Origin: Sinomonas sp. ASV486
GTDB lineage: Bacteria > Actinomycetota > Actinomycetes > Actinomycetales > Micrococcaceae
DNA: 64,000 bases
NCBI RefSeq assembly: GCF_030908215.1
Contig: NZ_JAVFJK010000005.1
Coordinates: 186,001 to 250,000, forward strand
Direction of reading: 5' to 3'
The translations under genes were made by a program, and so were the position numbers. The notes below the pieces were generated by a model, which searched no databases, had not been told where the DNA came from, and saw nothing but the letters and a program-made list of their open reading frames with translations. This document shows positions 16,844 through 25,483 of this stretch, in pieces. The first letter of the stretch is position 1, and every line of letters starts with the position of its first letter.

Positions 16844-17725
16844 CTAGGAATCGGTTCCAGATCCCGCGTCCTGGGTCGACGTGTGGATCCTTTCGGGCCG
16901 GGCTTCGGCCGCAGACCAGTGCCGCAGGATGAGCTGCGCCGTCTCCTCGGGCACCTCGAGCGGCAGCAGGTACGCGGCGTGGGGAAGGGCGACGGCCGTG
17001 CCGTGTGGAAGGAGGCGTGCCGCCTCCGCGGCCAGTTCCGGTGGCCACGAGTTGTGCTCAGTTCCGGTCGCGAAGACCGTTGGCGCAGTGATCCTCGGCA
17101 GGAGTCCCGTCAAGTCGGGACGACGCACCGCGAGTGACCGTATGGCCCGTCCGAGGAGCCTCGGGTCGGACGCGGTGAGGCATTCCTCGACGTACCCGAC
17201 GGCCTCAGGATCGTGCGCGCGGGTCCGTTCCGAGAGGAGCACACTCACGATGGCCTGCCGCAGCCAGCCCGTCATTCCCATCAGCGCCCTTGCGGGCAGG
17301 ATGGCCGCCTCTTGGAGGCGGAAGGGCAGCGTCGGAGCCTGGACAGGAGCCCCCAGCGTGATGAGCGACCGTATCCTCTCGGGATAGTGGGCGGCGGCGA
17401 GGATGCCCGCATGGCCCCCGAGCGCGTTGCCCACCCAGTCGGCTGGGCCCGGTGGGATGCGCTTTTCGGCGGCCAGACCGTCGAGGATGCCGAGAGCGGC
17501 CGCCGCGATCTCGTGGATCGAGTACGTCCGGCCAGGGTCCCCGCTTGGCCCGTGCCCGGGCGCCGTGATCGCCACGAGCGTCCGTTCTGAGGCGAGGCGG
17601 CCGCGGACCCGGTCCCATGACCGCGAATCGACAAAGAGACTGTGCATGAGGACGGCCGCGGGCCCCACGCCGTCAACCGAGACCTCGAGCCGGCCGATCG
17701 GGGTTTCCATCATTCGGGATTGCAT
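16844..17725 (-). CDS. Alpha/beta-hydrolase-fold protein with an altered nucleophile elbow
   Basis: A 293-residue single-domain protein with a standard fold: PAAVLMHSLFVDSRSW (oxyanion strand), AITAPGHGPSG, and the elbow VGNALGGHAG at about residues 98-107. In relatives the elbow is usually GNSLGG, so the expected serine is alanine 101. A candidate histidine remains in ALPHAAYLLP, while the acid position reads TGTEHNSW. RutD-type hydrolases also carry Ala here, so the protein is not necessarily dead, but ordinary esterase chemistry is unlikely. ATG 17725 or 17710 could be the start; neither has a ribosome site. It is divergent from a TetR gene, and a TTGACAGTGTCAA operator lies on each side of their shared promoter region, so the TetR probably represses it. 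Confidence 0.85.
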   Translation of the reverse strand: MQSRMMETPIGRLEVSVDGVGPAAVLMHSLFVDSRSWDRVRGRLASERTLVAITAPGHGPSGDPGRTYSIHEIAAAALGILDGLAAEKRIPPGPADWVGNALGGHAGILAAAHYPERIRSLITLGAPVQAPTLPFRLQEAAILPARALMGMTGWLRQAIVSVLLSERTRAHDPEAVGYVEECLTASDPRLLGRAIRSLAVRRPDLTGLLPRITAPTVFATGTEHNSWPPELAAEAARLLPHGTAVALPHAAYLLPLEVPEETAQLILRHWSAAEARPERIHTSTQDAGSGTDS

Positions 17726-17739
17726 CGTGGATCACGACC

Positions 17740-17798
17740 TTGACAGTGTCAACTGGGGGTGTGGGTAAGATGATCCTCTTGGGACTTGACAGTGTCAA
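17740..17798. promoter_or_regulatory. Twin TetR operators in a divergent promoter
   Basis: TTGACAGTGTCAA occurs twice as a perfect palindrome, at 17740-17752 and 17786-17798, centres 46 bp apart, between the divergent hydrolase and TetR genes. Each palindrome contains TTGACA on both strands and so can serve as a -35 element; on the minus strand TTGACA (17798-17793) is 17 bp from GATCAT (17775-17770). The flanking TetR protein is the likely ligand-responsive repressor. Confidence 0.85.
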
Positions 17799-17819
17799 CC
17801 AGAGAGGATGGGCACCTCG

Positions 17820-18416
17820 ATGCAACCTGATGCCAGCAGCGTCGGTGGGCTGGACTCCCGGCTCATCGGACTCGCCCTGACGGCGCTCGAGCACACCCCG
17901 CCCGATCGTCTCAGCATCCGCGAGATCGCACGTGCCGCCGGCGTGAGCCATCAGGCGCCGTATGTTCACCTTGGCGGCAAGCGCGGATTCCTTGCGGCCG
18001 TGGCCGGCGTCGGTCTGGAGGCCGCGGCCCAGCGCGCGCGGGCGGCGGTCGACGCCGCCGGGCCGGGCGCCGTCGAACGTCTCCATGCGCTCGTGGACGC
18101 CTACCACGGCTTCGCAACCGACGAGCCGAACCTTCACGACCTGGCCTTCGGGCCGCTCGTTGCCAAGTCCGACCATCCGGACCTGCAGCGCGCCGCGATC
18201 CACTATTGGCGAGTGATGCAGGAGGCCGTGTCCGCCTGCCAGCCGCCGGGGATCGATCCTGGCGAGCTCCTGAGGCGCTGCGCCGCCGCGTGGGGGCTCA
18301 TCCACGGGCTGAGCCGGCTGAGCGCCGTGGGCCAGATCCCCGCGATTGTTCCGGGGGACCTGCACCGGCTGATGCACGACGGAATCGACACGATGCGGAG
18401 AGGCTGGACACCGTAA
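17820..18416 (+). CDS. TetR-family transcriptional regulator
   Basis: A 198-residue repressor. The N-terminal helix-turn-helix is LSIREIARAAGVSHQAPYVHLGGKRGFL (read here in two parts, IREIARAAGVSHQAPYVHL then GGKRGFL) at about residues 30-60; the remainder is the helical ligand-binding domain ending DGIDTMRRGWTP, like TetR_C_33-type domains. An in-frame ATG at 17808 abuts the GAGAGG ribosome site with no spacing, so the ATG at 17820 is preferred. It is divergent from the altered alpha/beta hydrolase and flanked by its twin operators. Ligand unknown. Confidence 0.9.
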   Translation: MQPDASSVGGLDSRLIGLALTALEHTPPDRLSIREIARAAGVSHQAPYVHLGGKRGFLAAVAGVGLEAAAQRARAAVDAAGPGAVERLHALVDAYHGFATDEPNLHDLAFGPLVAKSDHPDLQRAAIHYWRVMQEAVSACQPPGIDPGELLRRCAAAWGLIHGLSRLSAVGQIPAIVPGDLHRLMHDGIDTMRRGWTP

Positions 18417-18424
18417 GGCACGCG

Positions 18425-18490
18425 CTGACCCCATCGGCTGCTCTACTGTCCCGGGACAGTACAGCAGCCGATGGGCGCGGTGCGGGTCAG
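18425..18490. terminator. Long near-perfect palindrome between convergent TetR and MMPL genes (element D)
   Basis: Bases 18430-18452 and 18453-18475 are complementary with a single mismatch, giving a 23-bp stem centred on CCCGGG. Outside it CTGACCC (18425-18431) and GGGTCAG (18484-18490) are also complementary; the latter contains the stop codon of the MMPL gene. Bidirectional terminator, related in its outer bases to elements A and B. Confidence 0.75.
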
Positions 18491-21123
18491 CGCACGCTGT
18501 CCGCCGCAGGCTCCGGTTGGCCCCCGCCGTCGACATGCGCCCCATGAGGCGCCGCCGTCGCGCGCTCGAGCTTGGCGCCTTCGATGTCGAGGTCGGGCAG
18601 GATGCGGTCAAGCCAGCGCGGCAGCCACCACGCCGCCTTGCCGAAGAGGCGCATGATGGCGGGCACGAGCGTCATGCGCACCACGAAAGCGTCCAGGAGC
18701 ACGCCTAGGGCCAGCCCGAAGCCGAGCGGCCGGACCATCGTGAGGTGGCTGAAGATGAAGCCCGCGAACACGCTCACCATGATGATGGCGGCGGCCGTGA
18801 TGACCCGCGCCGCGTGGTGGAACCCGGTCCGGATGGCGAGGTGCGCCTCCTGGCCGTGCGCGTACGACTCCCGGATGCCCGAAGTGATGAACACCTGGTA
18901 GTCCATCGCGAGGCCGAACAGGATGCCTATGAGCAGGATCGGCATGAAGCTCAGGATCGGACCCGGATGGGTGATGTCGAAGACCGGGCCGAGCCAGCCC
19001 CACTGGTACACGGCGACGACTGAGCCGAACGCCGCGCCGAGCGAGAGCAGGAATCCAGCCGTGGCGAGAATCGGCACGAGAAGCGAACGGAACACGAGCA
19101 GCAGCAGGAGGAACGAGAGGCCGACGACGATCGCGAGGTAGACCGGGAGCGCGTCCGCGATCTTGGACGTCACGTCGACGTTGGCCGCGGTCTGGCCCGT
19201 GAGGCCGATCGAGACCCCGGTACGGGACTGGATCGCACTGCCCTGGGACCGCAGGTCGTGGACCACCTGGACGGTGCTCGCGCTGGCGGGGCCCTCAGTG
19301 GGGATCACGCGGAACACGGCTGTGTGATGGTCCGGGCTCAGCGCGAGCGGGACGGCGGCGACCACGCCCGGCACGGCGCGGAGCTGGTCCGCGACGTCGA
19401 GCTGCTTGACCTTCGCCGCCGCGTCGTCGAGGCCCGCCGGGAGTTCGCCGACCACGACGATGGGCCCCGTCATGCCTGCGCCGAAGTACTTGCCCGTGGC
19501 GTCGTAGGCCTTGAAGGACGTGGAGTCCACGGGGTCCGCGCCGCCATCCGGGAGCGCGAGGTGCAGCTGGGACGCCGGGAGCGTGAGCACGCCCAGCAGG
19601 ATCACCGAGGCGACGACGGCGATCCACGGGTGCCGCGTGACCCACGCGCCCCAGCCGCGGTTGGACTTGGCGAGGTCCTCGCGCGCCTCCACGACCCCGT
19701 GCCCGGGCTGGGTGTTCTCCCGGGCAGCCTTGGCCCAGCGCCGCTTGGAGATGATGTGCTTCCCGACGAGGCTCAGGAGTGCTGGAAGCAGTGTGACGGC
19801 GATGATCACGGCCACTGCGACCGTCGCCGCGGCGGCCACGCCCATGACCGCGAGGAACGGCAGCCCGGGCACCACGAGGGCGACGAGTGCGATGACCACG
19901 GTGAGGCCGGCGAATACGACGGCAGTGCCGGACGTACCGATCGCGAGTGCGACGGACTGGCGGGGATCCATGCCGCCGAGCAGCTGGTTGCGGTGCCGGT
20001 TGAGGATGAACAGCGAATAGTCGATGCCAACGGCCAGGCCGAGCATGAGGCCCAGCATCGGCGTCACGGAGCTCATCTCGATCACGCCGGTGAGGGCTAT
20101 GGTCCCGCCAACGCCAACTGCCACGCCGACGAGCGCCATGACGAGTGGCAGGCCGGCCGCGACGAACGCGCCGAGCATGACGACGAGCACGAGTGCCGCG
20201 ACGGTCACGCCGATGGTCTCGCCTGCCCCGAAGATCTGGTTGATGTCCTGGGTGAGCTCCTTGCTCGCGTGCCCCTGCACTCCGTCAACGCTCGAGGCGA
20301 TGTCCTGGATCTGCGTGCGGAGCGAGGTCGGGAGGCTGTCGGTGGACTTCGTGAACTGTACCGGGGCAATGGCCGCGCGATGATCGGAGGAGACGAACCT
20401 CAGGCCTGCCGAGGCATCCGCCTGACGCTGGCCGAGGGCAAGCTCCTGCTTCTTCTGGGCGATCGTCGCGGCACCGTCTGCCGCCTTCTTCGCGCCGGCG
20501 TCGTACTGGGCCTTGCCGGCGTCGTACTGGGCGCGCCCGGCATCGAGCTGTGCCTGCGCGGAGGCGGTCGCTTGGGCGATCGCGGCGGCCGACATTCCCT
20601 GGGCCGCGAGGGCCTGCTTCTGGGCGTCAAGCTGCGCCTGCCCGGCATCGAGCTGTGCCTTCGTCTGGTCGAGCTGGGCCTTGGCGGCATCGAGCTGGGG
20701 CTTGCCGGCGTCGAGCTGGGCCTGCGCCGCGGCGAGCTGCTTCTCGCCGTCGGCGATCTGCGCGCTGGCGCTGTCGAGCTGCGCCTGGGTCGCGAACGGG
20801 TCGGTGACGCTCTGTACGCCGTCGAGCCCCTTGATCTTCTCCAGCGCGGCGCTCAGTTGCTTCTTCTGCGCGTCCGTGAAGGGGGCATCGGGGGATTCGA
20901 AGACGAGCGTCGCGTTGCCGCCCGCGGCGGACGGCAGGTCCGCCTTGAGCTTGTCGAGCATCCGCTGCGTCTCGGTGCCGGGGATCTGGAACGTGTTGGT
21001 CGTGGTGCCGTGGAACGCGGCGGCAGAGCCTCCGACGGCCGCGATGATCACGAGCCAGAGGGCTATGACGAGCCACCTGCGGTCGTAGGCGAACCGCCCG
21101 AGGCGGTAGAGGAGCGAAGCCAT
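18487..21123 (-). CDS. MMPL-family transporter (RND superfamily)
   Basis: An 878-residue membrane protein. Helix 1 (RWLVIALWLVIIAAVGGSAAA) is followed by a large extracytoplasmic domain, then a first bundle (about residues 290-450, with GVAVGVGGTIALTGV and LGLMLGLAVGIDYSLFILNRHR), a second extracytoplasmic domain and a C-terminal bundle with LLIGILFGLAMDYQVFITSGIRE and LGFGLALGVLLDAFVVRMTLVP. Residues about 115-225 are a striking coiled coil built from AQLDAGKAQLDA-type units, not part of the minimal MMPL fold. MMPL proteins export lipids, siderophores or drugs by proton motive force. It lies 82 bp downstream of a TetR gene on the same strand, so it is probably induced by that regulator's ligand. 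Confidence 0.92.
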   Translation of the reverse strand: MASLLYRLGRFAYDRRWLVIALWLVIIAAVGGSAAAFHGTTTNTFQIPGTETQRMLDKLKADLPSAAGGNATLVFESPDAPFTDAQKKQLSAALEKIKGLDGVQSVTDPFATQAQLDSASAQIADGEKQLAAAQAQLDAGKPQLDAAKAQLDQTKAQLDAGQAQLDAQKQALAAQGMSAAAIAQATASAQAQLDAGRAQYDAGKAQYDAGAKKAADGAATIAQKKQELALGQRQADASAGLRFVSSDHRAAIAPVQFTKSTDSLPTSLRTQIQDIASSVDGVQGHASKELTQDINQIFGAGETIGVTVAALVLVVMLGAFVAAGLPLVMALVGVAVGVGGTIALTGVIEMSSVTPMLGLMLGLAVGIDYSLFILNRHRNQLLGGMDPRQSVALAIGTSGTAVVFAGLTVVIALVALVVPGLPFLAVMGVAAAATVAVAVIIAVTLLPALLSLVGKHIISKRRWAKAARENTQPGHGVVEAREDLAKSNRGWGAWVTRHPWIAVVASVILLGVLTLPASQLHLALPDGGADPVDSTSFKAYDATGKYFGAGMTGPIVVVGELPAGLDDAAAKVKQLDVADQLRAVPGVVAAVPLALSPDHHTAVFRVIPTEGPASASTVQVVHDLRSQGSAIQSRTGVSIGLTGQTAANVDVTSKIADALPVYLAIVVGLSFLLLLLVFRSLLVPILATAGFLLSLGAAFGSVVAVYQWGWLGPVFDITHPGPILSFMPILLIGILFGLAMDYQVFITSGIRESYAHGQEAHLAIRTGFHHAARVITAAAIIMVSVFAGFIFSHLTMVRPLGFGLALGVLLDAFVVRMTLVPAIMRLFGKAAWWLPRWLDRILPDLDIEGAKLERATAAPHGAHVDGGGQPEPAADSVR

Positions 21124-21205
21124 GAGGGTCTCTCTCTGGGGTGGGACGGAAGGGCGGAAGGGGTGGGGACGGAAGGCTCAGCCGGTGCGGAACGGTTCAG
21201 CGGGC

Positions 21206-21817
21206 TCAGGGCATGGCGAAGCCGGCCCTGAGGTGGGTGATCGCTTCGCGGAGGAGGGTGCGGAGTCTGGCGAGGGACGACGGCGAGAGGTCGCCGGAGC
21301 GCTCGGCGAGCCAGACCTCGAGTGCGGATTTCCCGCACGCGATGACGCTTGCGGACAGGGCCGCGACGTACAGGTCGCCGAGCGCGGGTTCACGGGCGCG
21401 GATGGCAGCTGCGATCTTCTCGCCGCATTCGTCGAACGCCTGGAGCTGGTAGCGGGTCACCGGGTCGTGGCCCACGGCCAGGAGGAAGGACTGGGCCATG
21501 GGCGCGATGAGGTCGTTGTCCGCGAGGCCGGTGAGCACGTGCAGGGCCGAGTCGAGGAGTGCCTCGTCCGCCGGGCGGCTCGTCAGCTTGCCGAGCGCCG
21601 TGTCGAGGAAGCCGAAGGTGGGCGCGGCAATGGCCTCTTCGACGCTGCTGAAGTAGTTGAAGAAGGTGCGACGGGAGACGCCAGCCGCGTCGGCGAGTTC
21701 CTCGACCGTGAACCCGCCGAGCCCGCGCGCGGTTGCGAGCGAGAGCCCGGCTCCGATGATCGACTCCCGGGTGGCGGCCTTGTTCTGCTCACGGCGGGAC
21801 GGGGTTTCTGTGGTCAC
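21206..21817 (-). CDS. TetR-family regulator of the MMPL exporter
   Basis: A 203-residue protein with an N-terminal helix-turn-helix (TVEELADAAGVSRRTFFNYF at about residues 38-57) and a helical ligand domain. The start is GTG 21817. A -35 TTGCCC, 18-bp spacer and -10 TAGTGT end 6 nt before that GTG, so the mRNA is probably leaderless; the palindrome GTGCAA-CT-TTGCAC lies in the spacer, consistent with autorepression. The MMPL gene follows on the same strand with an 82-bp gap, making a regulator-exporter operon. Confidence 0.9.
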   Translation of the reverse strand: MTTETPSRREQNKAATRESIIGAGLSLATARGLGGFTVEELADAAGVSRRTFFNYFSSVEEAIAAPTFGFLDTALGKLTSRPADEALLDSALHVLTGLADNDLIAPMAQSFLLAVGHDPVTRYQLQAFDECGEKIAAAIRAREPALGDLYVAALSASVIACGKSALEVWLAERSGDLSPSSLARLRTLLREAITHLRAGFAMP

Positions 21818-21823
21818 GTATTT

Positions 21824-21853
21824 ACACTAGGTGCAACTTTGCACTCAGGGCAA
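21824..21853 (-). promoter_or_regulatory. Leaderless promoter with TetR operator
   Basis: On the minus strand TTGCCC (21853-21848) and TAGTGT (21829-21824) are 18 bp apart. GTGCAA-CT-TTGCAC (21831-21844), a perfect 6-bp-arm inverted repeat, occupies the spacer. The GTG start follows 6 nt after the -10. Confidence 0.7.
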
Positions 21854-21886
21854 ATTTTTGCGCGCGGTTTCTCTCAATCAGACAAC

Positions 21887-21946
21887 GCCGCACCCGGACC
21901 TACCGCTGTCTCCGAGGGGAATGCGGCATGCCCAGGTGCGGCGTCA
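21887..21946. terminator. Imperfect inverted repeat downstream of the SDF symporter gene
   Basis: ACGCCGCACCCGG (about 21887-21899) is complementary to CCAGGTGCGGCGT (about 21932-21944) with one mismatch. It lies between the symporter 3' end and the TetR promoter and probably ends transcription from one of them; strength is uncertain. Confidence 0.4.
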
Positions 21947-21993
21947 TGAGTGGCTGCTGCGCGAACGAGGTGACCCCCGTCGGGGGCGGGTGG

Positions 21994-23406
21994 TCAGTGT
22001 GAGGCAGCCAGCTCGCCGTCGTGCGCGTGTCCCTCCGCCGAATCCGACCCAGTGGCCGAATCGTCGTTGAACGGGTCCCCGTGGCGCGGGGCGTTGTAGA
22101 GGTCCAGATCGAGGATGCCCTGGCGCTTGGCGACGATTGCCGGAACGAGTGCCTGGCCCGCGACGTTGACGGCCGTGCGGCCCATGTCCAGGATCGGGTC
22201 GATCGCGAGCAGCAGGCCCACGCCGGCCAGCGGGAGGCCGAGGGTCGAGAGCGTGAGGGTCAGCATGACGACGGCGCCCGTGGTGCCGGCCGTCGCGGCC
22301 GAGCCGAGGACTGAGACGAGCACGATCAGGAGGTACTGGCTGAAGTCCAGCGGGATGCCGAAGAACTGGGCCACGAAGATCGCTGCGACCGCGGGGTAGA
22401 CCGCCGCGCAGCCGTCCATCTTGGTGGTCGCGCCGAGGGGCACGGCGAAGGACGCGTAGCCGGAGGGGACCCCGAGGTTGCGCTCGGTGACGCGCTGTGT
22501 GAGCGGCAGCGTTCCGATCGAGGAGCGGGAGACGAAGCCGAGCTGGACCGCGGGCCAGACCCCGGTGAAGTACTGCTTGACCGAGAGCCCGTGCGACTTG
22601 ACGAGGATCGGGTAGACCACGAAGAGCACGAGGACGAGCCCGGCGTAGATCGCGACGGAGAACTTGCCCAAGGCGCCGATCGTGTCCCAGCCGTAGACGG
22701 CGACCGCGTTGCCGATGAGGCCGATGGTTCCCAGAGGGGCCAGGCGGATGATCCACCACAGCACCTTCTGGATGATCTCGAGGGCCGACCGGTTGAAGGT
22801 CAGGAAGGGCTCCGCCTTCGCACCGATCTTGAGGGCGGCGACCCCTACGGCGATGGCGATGACGAGGATCTGCAGCACGTTGAAGCTCACGCTCGTGGTG
22901 ACGGTGCCGCCGTCGGCAACCGCGGAACTAGCCGACAGGCCGAGGAAGTTCTTCGGGAACAGGCCGACGAGGAACGCCCACCAGTCACCGGTCTTGCCGG
23001 CGTACGTGGCCTGCTGCGTGATGCCGGTGTTGGCACCCGGCTGGAAGAACACGCCGAGGCCGATGCCGATCATGACGGCGATGAACGCGGTGATCGCGAA
23101 CCACAGGAGCGTGTTCCACGCGAGCTTCGCGGCGTTGGAGACCTGGCGCAGGTTGGCGATCGAGCTGACGACTGCTGTGAAGATGAGGGGGACCACAGCG
23201 GTCTGCAGGAGGCTCACATAGCTGCTGCCGATCATGGCGAGGGTCGCGCCGAGGCCGTTCGGATGCGCCTTCGTGCTGCCGGTGTACTTGGCGAGGAGGC
23301 CGAGGGCGAGGCCGATGACGAGGGCGGCGATGATCTGTGGGCCGAATGAGGTGGCCCACTTCGGAAGTCGGCGCTCTGCGCGCTGGGTGCTGGTAGAGGT
23401 GCTCAC
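21994..23406 (-). CDS. Dicarboxylate/amino acid:cation symporter (SDF family)
   Basis: A 470-residue carrier of the DctA/GltP fold. The serine-rich hairpin motif region SRSSIGTLPLTQRV and the transport core FAVPLGATTKMDGCAAVYPAV, then SAATAGTTGAVVMLTLTLSTLGLP and DPILDMGRTAVNVAGQAL, are diagnostic. It imports acidic amino acids or C4-dicarboxylates with Na+ or H+. The C-terminal 35 residues are His/Asp/Ser-rich and cytoplasmic. Start GTG 23406. It stands alone: a strong hairpin at 23471-23516 separates it from the DUF885 gene upstream. Confidence 0.93.
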   Translation of the reverse strand: MSTSTSTQRAERRLPKWATSFGPQIIAALVIGLALGLLAKYTGSTKAHPNGLGATLAMIGSSYVSLLQTAVVPLIFTAVVSSIANLRQVSNAAKLAWNTLLWFAITAFIAVMIGIGLGVFFQPGANTGITQQATYAGKTGDWWAFLVGLFPKNFLGLSASSAVADGGTVTTSVSFNVLQILVIAIAVGVAALKIGAKAEPFLTFNRSALEIIQKVLWWIIRLAPLGTIGLIGNAVAVYGWDTIGALGKFSVAIYAGLVLVLFVVYPILVKSHGLSVKQYFTGVWPAVQLGFVSRSSIGTLPLTQRVTERNLGVPSGYASFAVPLGATTKMDGCAAVYPAVAAIFVAQFFGIPLDFSQYLLIVLVSVLGSAATAGTTGAVVMLTLTLSTLGLPLAGVGLLLAIDPILDMGRTAVNVAGQALVPAIVAKRQGILDLDLYNAPRHGDPFNDDSATGSDSAEGHAHDGELAASH

Positions 23407-23470
23407 CGAGCTACCGTAGGGCGAAGGCTCCTAGCACAGATAGCTTGTGTTTCGCAGTGTGACGTTGAGT

Positions 23471-23516
23471 GTGACGGCGCGGATTCGAGGCTTAGGCCGA
23501 TAATCCGCGCCGTCAC
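23471..23516. terminator. Perfect 15-bp stem between DUF885 and SDF symporter genes
   Basis: GTGACGGCGCGGATT (23471-23485) and its complement (23502-23516) enclose a 16-nt loop. It lies 50 bp after the DUF885 stop codon on the minus strand and isolates the symporter promoter. Confidence 0.75.
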
Positions 23517-23566
23517 GCCACTTTTGTTACGCTATTCCGCGCTCGTCTATGGGATATGTCACCCGC

Positions 23567-25291
23567 TCAGCCCACAAGGGCTCGCCGCAGCGTGTCCAGG
23601 CCTACGGAGCCGAGGTTCAGTGCCCGCATGTGGAACGCCTTGACGTCGAACTCGCGGCCCTCCGCCTCGGCCTCTGCCTTGAGCTCCGCGCGGATCTGCT
23701 CCCAGAGCCGCTGGCCGATCTTGTACGACGGCGCTTGGCCAGGCCAGCCGAGGTAACGGTGGTACTCGAAGTCGAGCTGCCCCTCGGAGATGTCGAGGTT
23801 CTGCTTCAGGAAGTCGTAGCCCTTCTCAGGCGTCCACGTCCCGGAGCCCCAGCGCTCGGGAATCTCGAGGCCGAGGTGCACTCCGATGTCGAAGACGACG
23901 CGTGCCGCGCGCATCCGCTGGCCGTCGAGCATGCCCATGCGGTCTCCCGGGTCGGAGAGGTAGCCGAGCTCGTCCATGAGACGCTCCGCGTAGAGGGCCC
24001 AGCCCTCGCCGTGGCCGGAGACCCAGCAGATGTTCCGGCGCCAGTTGTTGAGGAGCTCGCGGCGGTAGACCGCGGTGGCGCACTGGAGGTGATGGCCGGG
24101 GACTCCTTCGTGGTAGACGGTGCTGGTCTCGGCCCATGTGGTGAACGTGTCCTCGCCCTCGGGTACGGACCACCACATGCGGCCGGGCCGTGAGAAGTCG
24201 TCCGACGGCGCGGTGTAGTAGATGCCGCCGTCCTGGGTCGGAGCGATCATGCACTCGAGCTTGAGCATGGGCTCGGCGATCTCGAAGTGCGTGCCCGCGA
24301 GACCCGCCACGGCCCGGTCGGAGAGGCCCTGCATCCATGCCTTGAGAGCGTCGGTTCCCTTGAGCTGGCGCTCCGGGTCGGCGTTCAGGATCGCCTTGGC
24401 CTCGGCGATCGTGGCGCCGGGCTTGATCTGCTCGGCCACCGCCTCCTGCTCGGCGATGATGCGGTCCAGCTCGGCCACGCCCCACGCGTAGGTCTCCTCG
24501 AGGTCCACGGTGGCGCCGAGGAACCGGCGCGACGCGAGGATGTAGCGCTCGCGTCCCACGGCGTCCTGCTGAGGTGCCTGGGGGAGGAGCTCTTCCTCAA
24601 GGAAGTCGGCGAGCCTGAGGTAGGCGGCGGATGCTGCGGCGCAGCCGTCCGAGACGGCAGAGGCGACGTCGTCGGGGAGGGGAGCGCCGCCGTCGAGCTT
24701 CGCATCCTTGGCCAGCTGCGCGAAGAAGCCGCCCTCTTCGGCGCCGTACTTGCGGCACTGGCCGATCACTGCCTGCACCTGCCGCGCTGCCGCGACCTTG
24801 CCGTCCGCGGCGGCCGAGCGCAGCGAGGCGATGTAGCCCTCGATTGCGGCCGGCACGTTGGCCGCGCGGCCGGCAATATGGCCCCACTGCTCTGAGGTGT
24901 CGGTGGGCATGAGGTCGAAGGTCGCGCGGATGTGCTGGGCGGGGGAATCGATGTTGTTCAGCTCCGCCGCGACCCAGCCGCTCTCGTGACGCTCGACCTC
25001 GAGGCCGAGCCGCTCACGCATCGCGTCCACGGTGACCTCGTCGATCCCGTCTGTGGGAGTCGCCGACTCGAGCCCGGCGAGGGTGTCCCTGGCGAGCGAC
25101 AGGAGCGCGTTGAGGCCGGCGGGGGAGTAGTCCGGGTACTCGGTCTCGTGGCCCGGGTAGCCGAGTTCGGTGGCGAGGGCCGGTTCGAGTTCGAGGAGCT
25201 TCGCGGTGAACTCGTTCGCGATCCCGTCGACGGCGGTGGGCTCGCGGTGGGTCGTGCTGGTCTGAGTGTTCTCGTCAGTGTTCTGCGTCAC
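23567..25291 (-). CDS. DUF885-family protein, probable zinc metallopeptidase
   Basis: A 574-residue soluble protein with no signal peptide. The motif YHEGVPGHHLQ (about residue 395) carries the His/Glu pattern of a gluzincin-type zinc site and defines DUF885 proteins; ICWVSGHGEGWALYAERLMDELGYL downstream (quoted in part: GHGEGWALYAERLMDEL) supplies the third ligand region, and the tail LNLGSVGLDTLRRALVG is also conserved. Biochemical function in the family is poorly defined; peptidase activity is inferred from the motif. GTG 25291 is the likely start. A nested palindrome separates it from the carboxylase operon upstream. Confidence 0.88.
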   Translation of the reverse strand: MTQNTDENTQTSTTHREPTAVDGIANEFTAKLLELEPALATELGYPGHETEYPDYSPAGLNALLSLARDTLAGLESATPTDGIDEVTVDAMRERLGLEVERHESGWVAAELNNIDSPAQHIRATFDLMPTDTSEQWGHIAGRAANVPAAIEGYIASLRSAAADGKVAAARQVQAVIGQCRKYGAEEGGFFAQLAKDAKLDGGAPLPDDVASAVSDGCAAASAAYLRLADFLEEELLPQAPQQDAVGRERYILASRRFLGATVDLEETYAWGVAELDRIIAEQEAVAEQIKPGATIAEAKAILNADPERQLKGTDALKAWMQGLSDRAVAGLAGTHFEIAEPMLKLECMIAPTQDGGIYYTAPSDDFSRPGRMWWSVPEGEDTFTTWAETSTVYHEGVPGHHLQCATAVYRRELLNNWRRNICWVSGHGEGWALYAERLMDELGYLSDPGDRMGMLDGQRMRAARVVFDIGVHLGLEIPERWGSGTWTPEKGYDFLKQNLDISEGQLDFEYHRYLGWPGQAPSYKIGQRLWEQIRAELKAEAEAEGREFDVKAFHMRALNLGSVGLDTLRRALVG

Positions 25292-25383
25292 GTGACGAGC
25301 CTAGCGCGCAGCACCGACATCTGAAAGAACCCGTGCACATCCGTCCCGCGCAATAGCGTTGCGGAGTCATGTCTCACCGAAGA

Positions 25384-25474
25384 GGGGTCAGCTCTCTGGG
25401 ATGCGGGGTCGCGTCTCTGGAAGAGGCATTCGCCACTCGAGACGGGTGACCCCGCATCGTGGGGAGATGACCCC
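25384..25474. repeat. Nested palindromic element downstream of the carboxylase epsilon gene (element C)
   Basis: GATGCGGGGTC (25400-25410) pairs with GACCCCGCATC (25448-25458), continued by GTCTC/GAGAC, and GGGGTCA (25384-25390) pairs with TGACCCC (25468-25474). The units match elements A (14.1 kb) and B (49.1 kb). It lies just after the epsilon-subunit stop codon (25484 on the minus strand) and likely terminates that operon. Confidence 0.7.
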
Positions 25475-25483
25475 ACATTGGGC

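Noticed and set aside
19258-21231. 657-codon plus-strand frame antisense to the MMPL gene
   Set aside because: Low-complexity Glu/Gly/Arg/Leu sequence without recognisable domains; the opposite strand encodes an intact MMPL protein.
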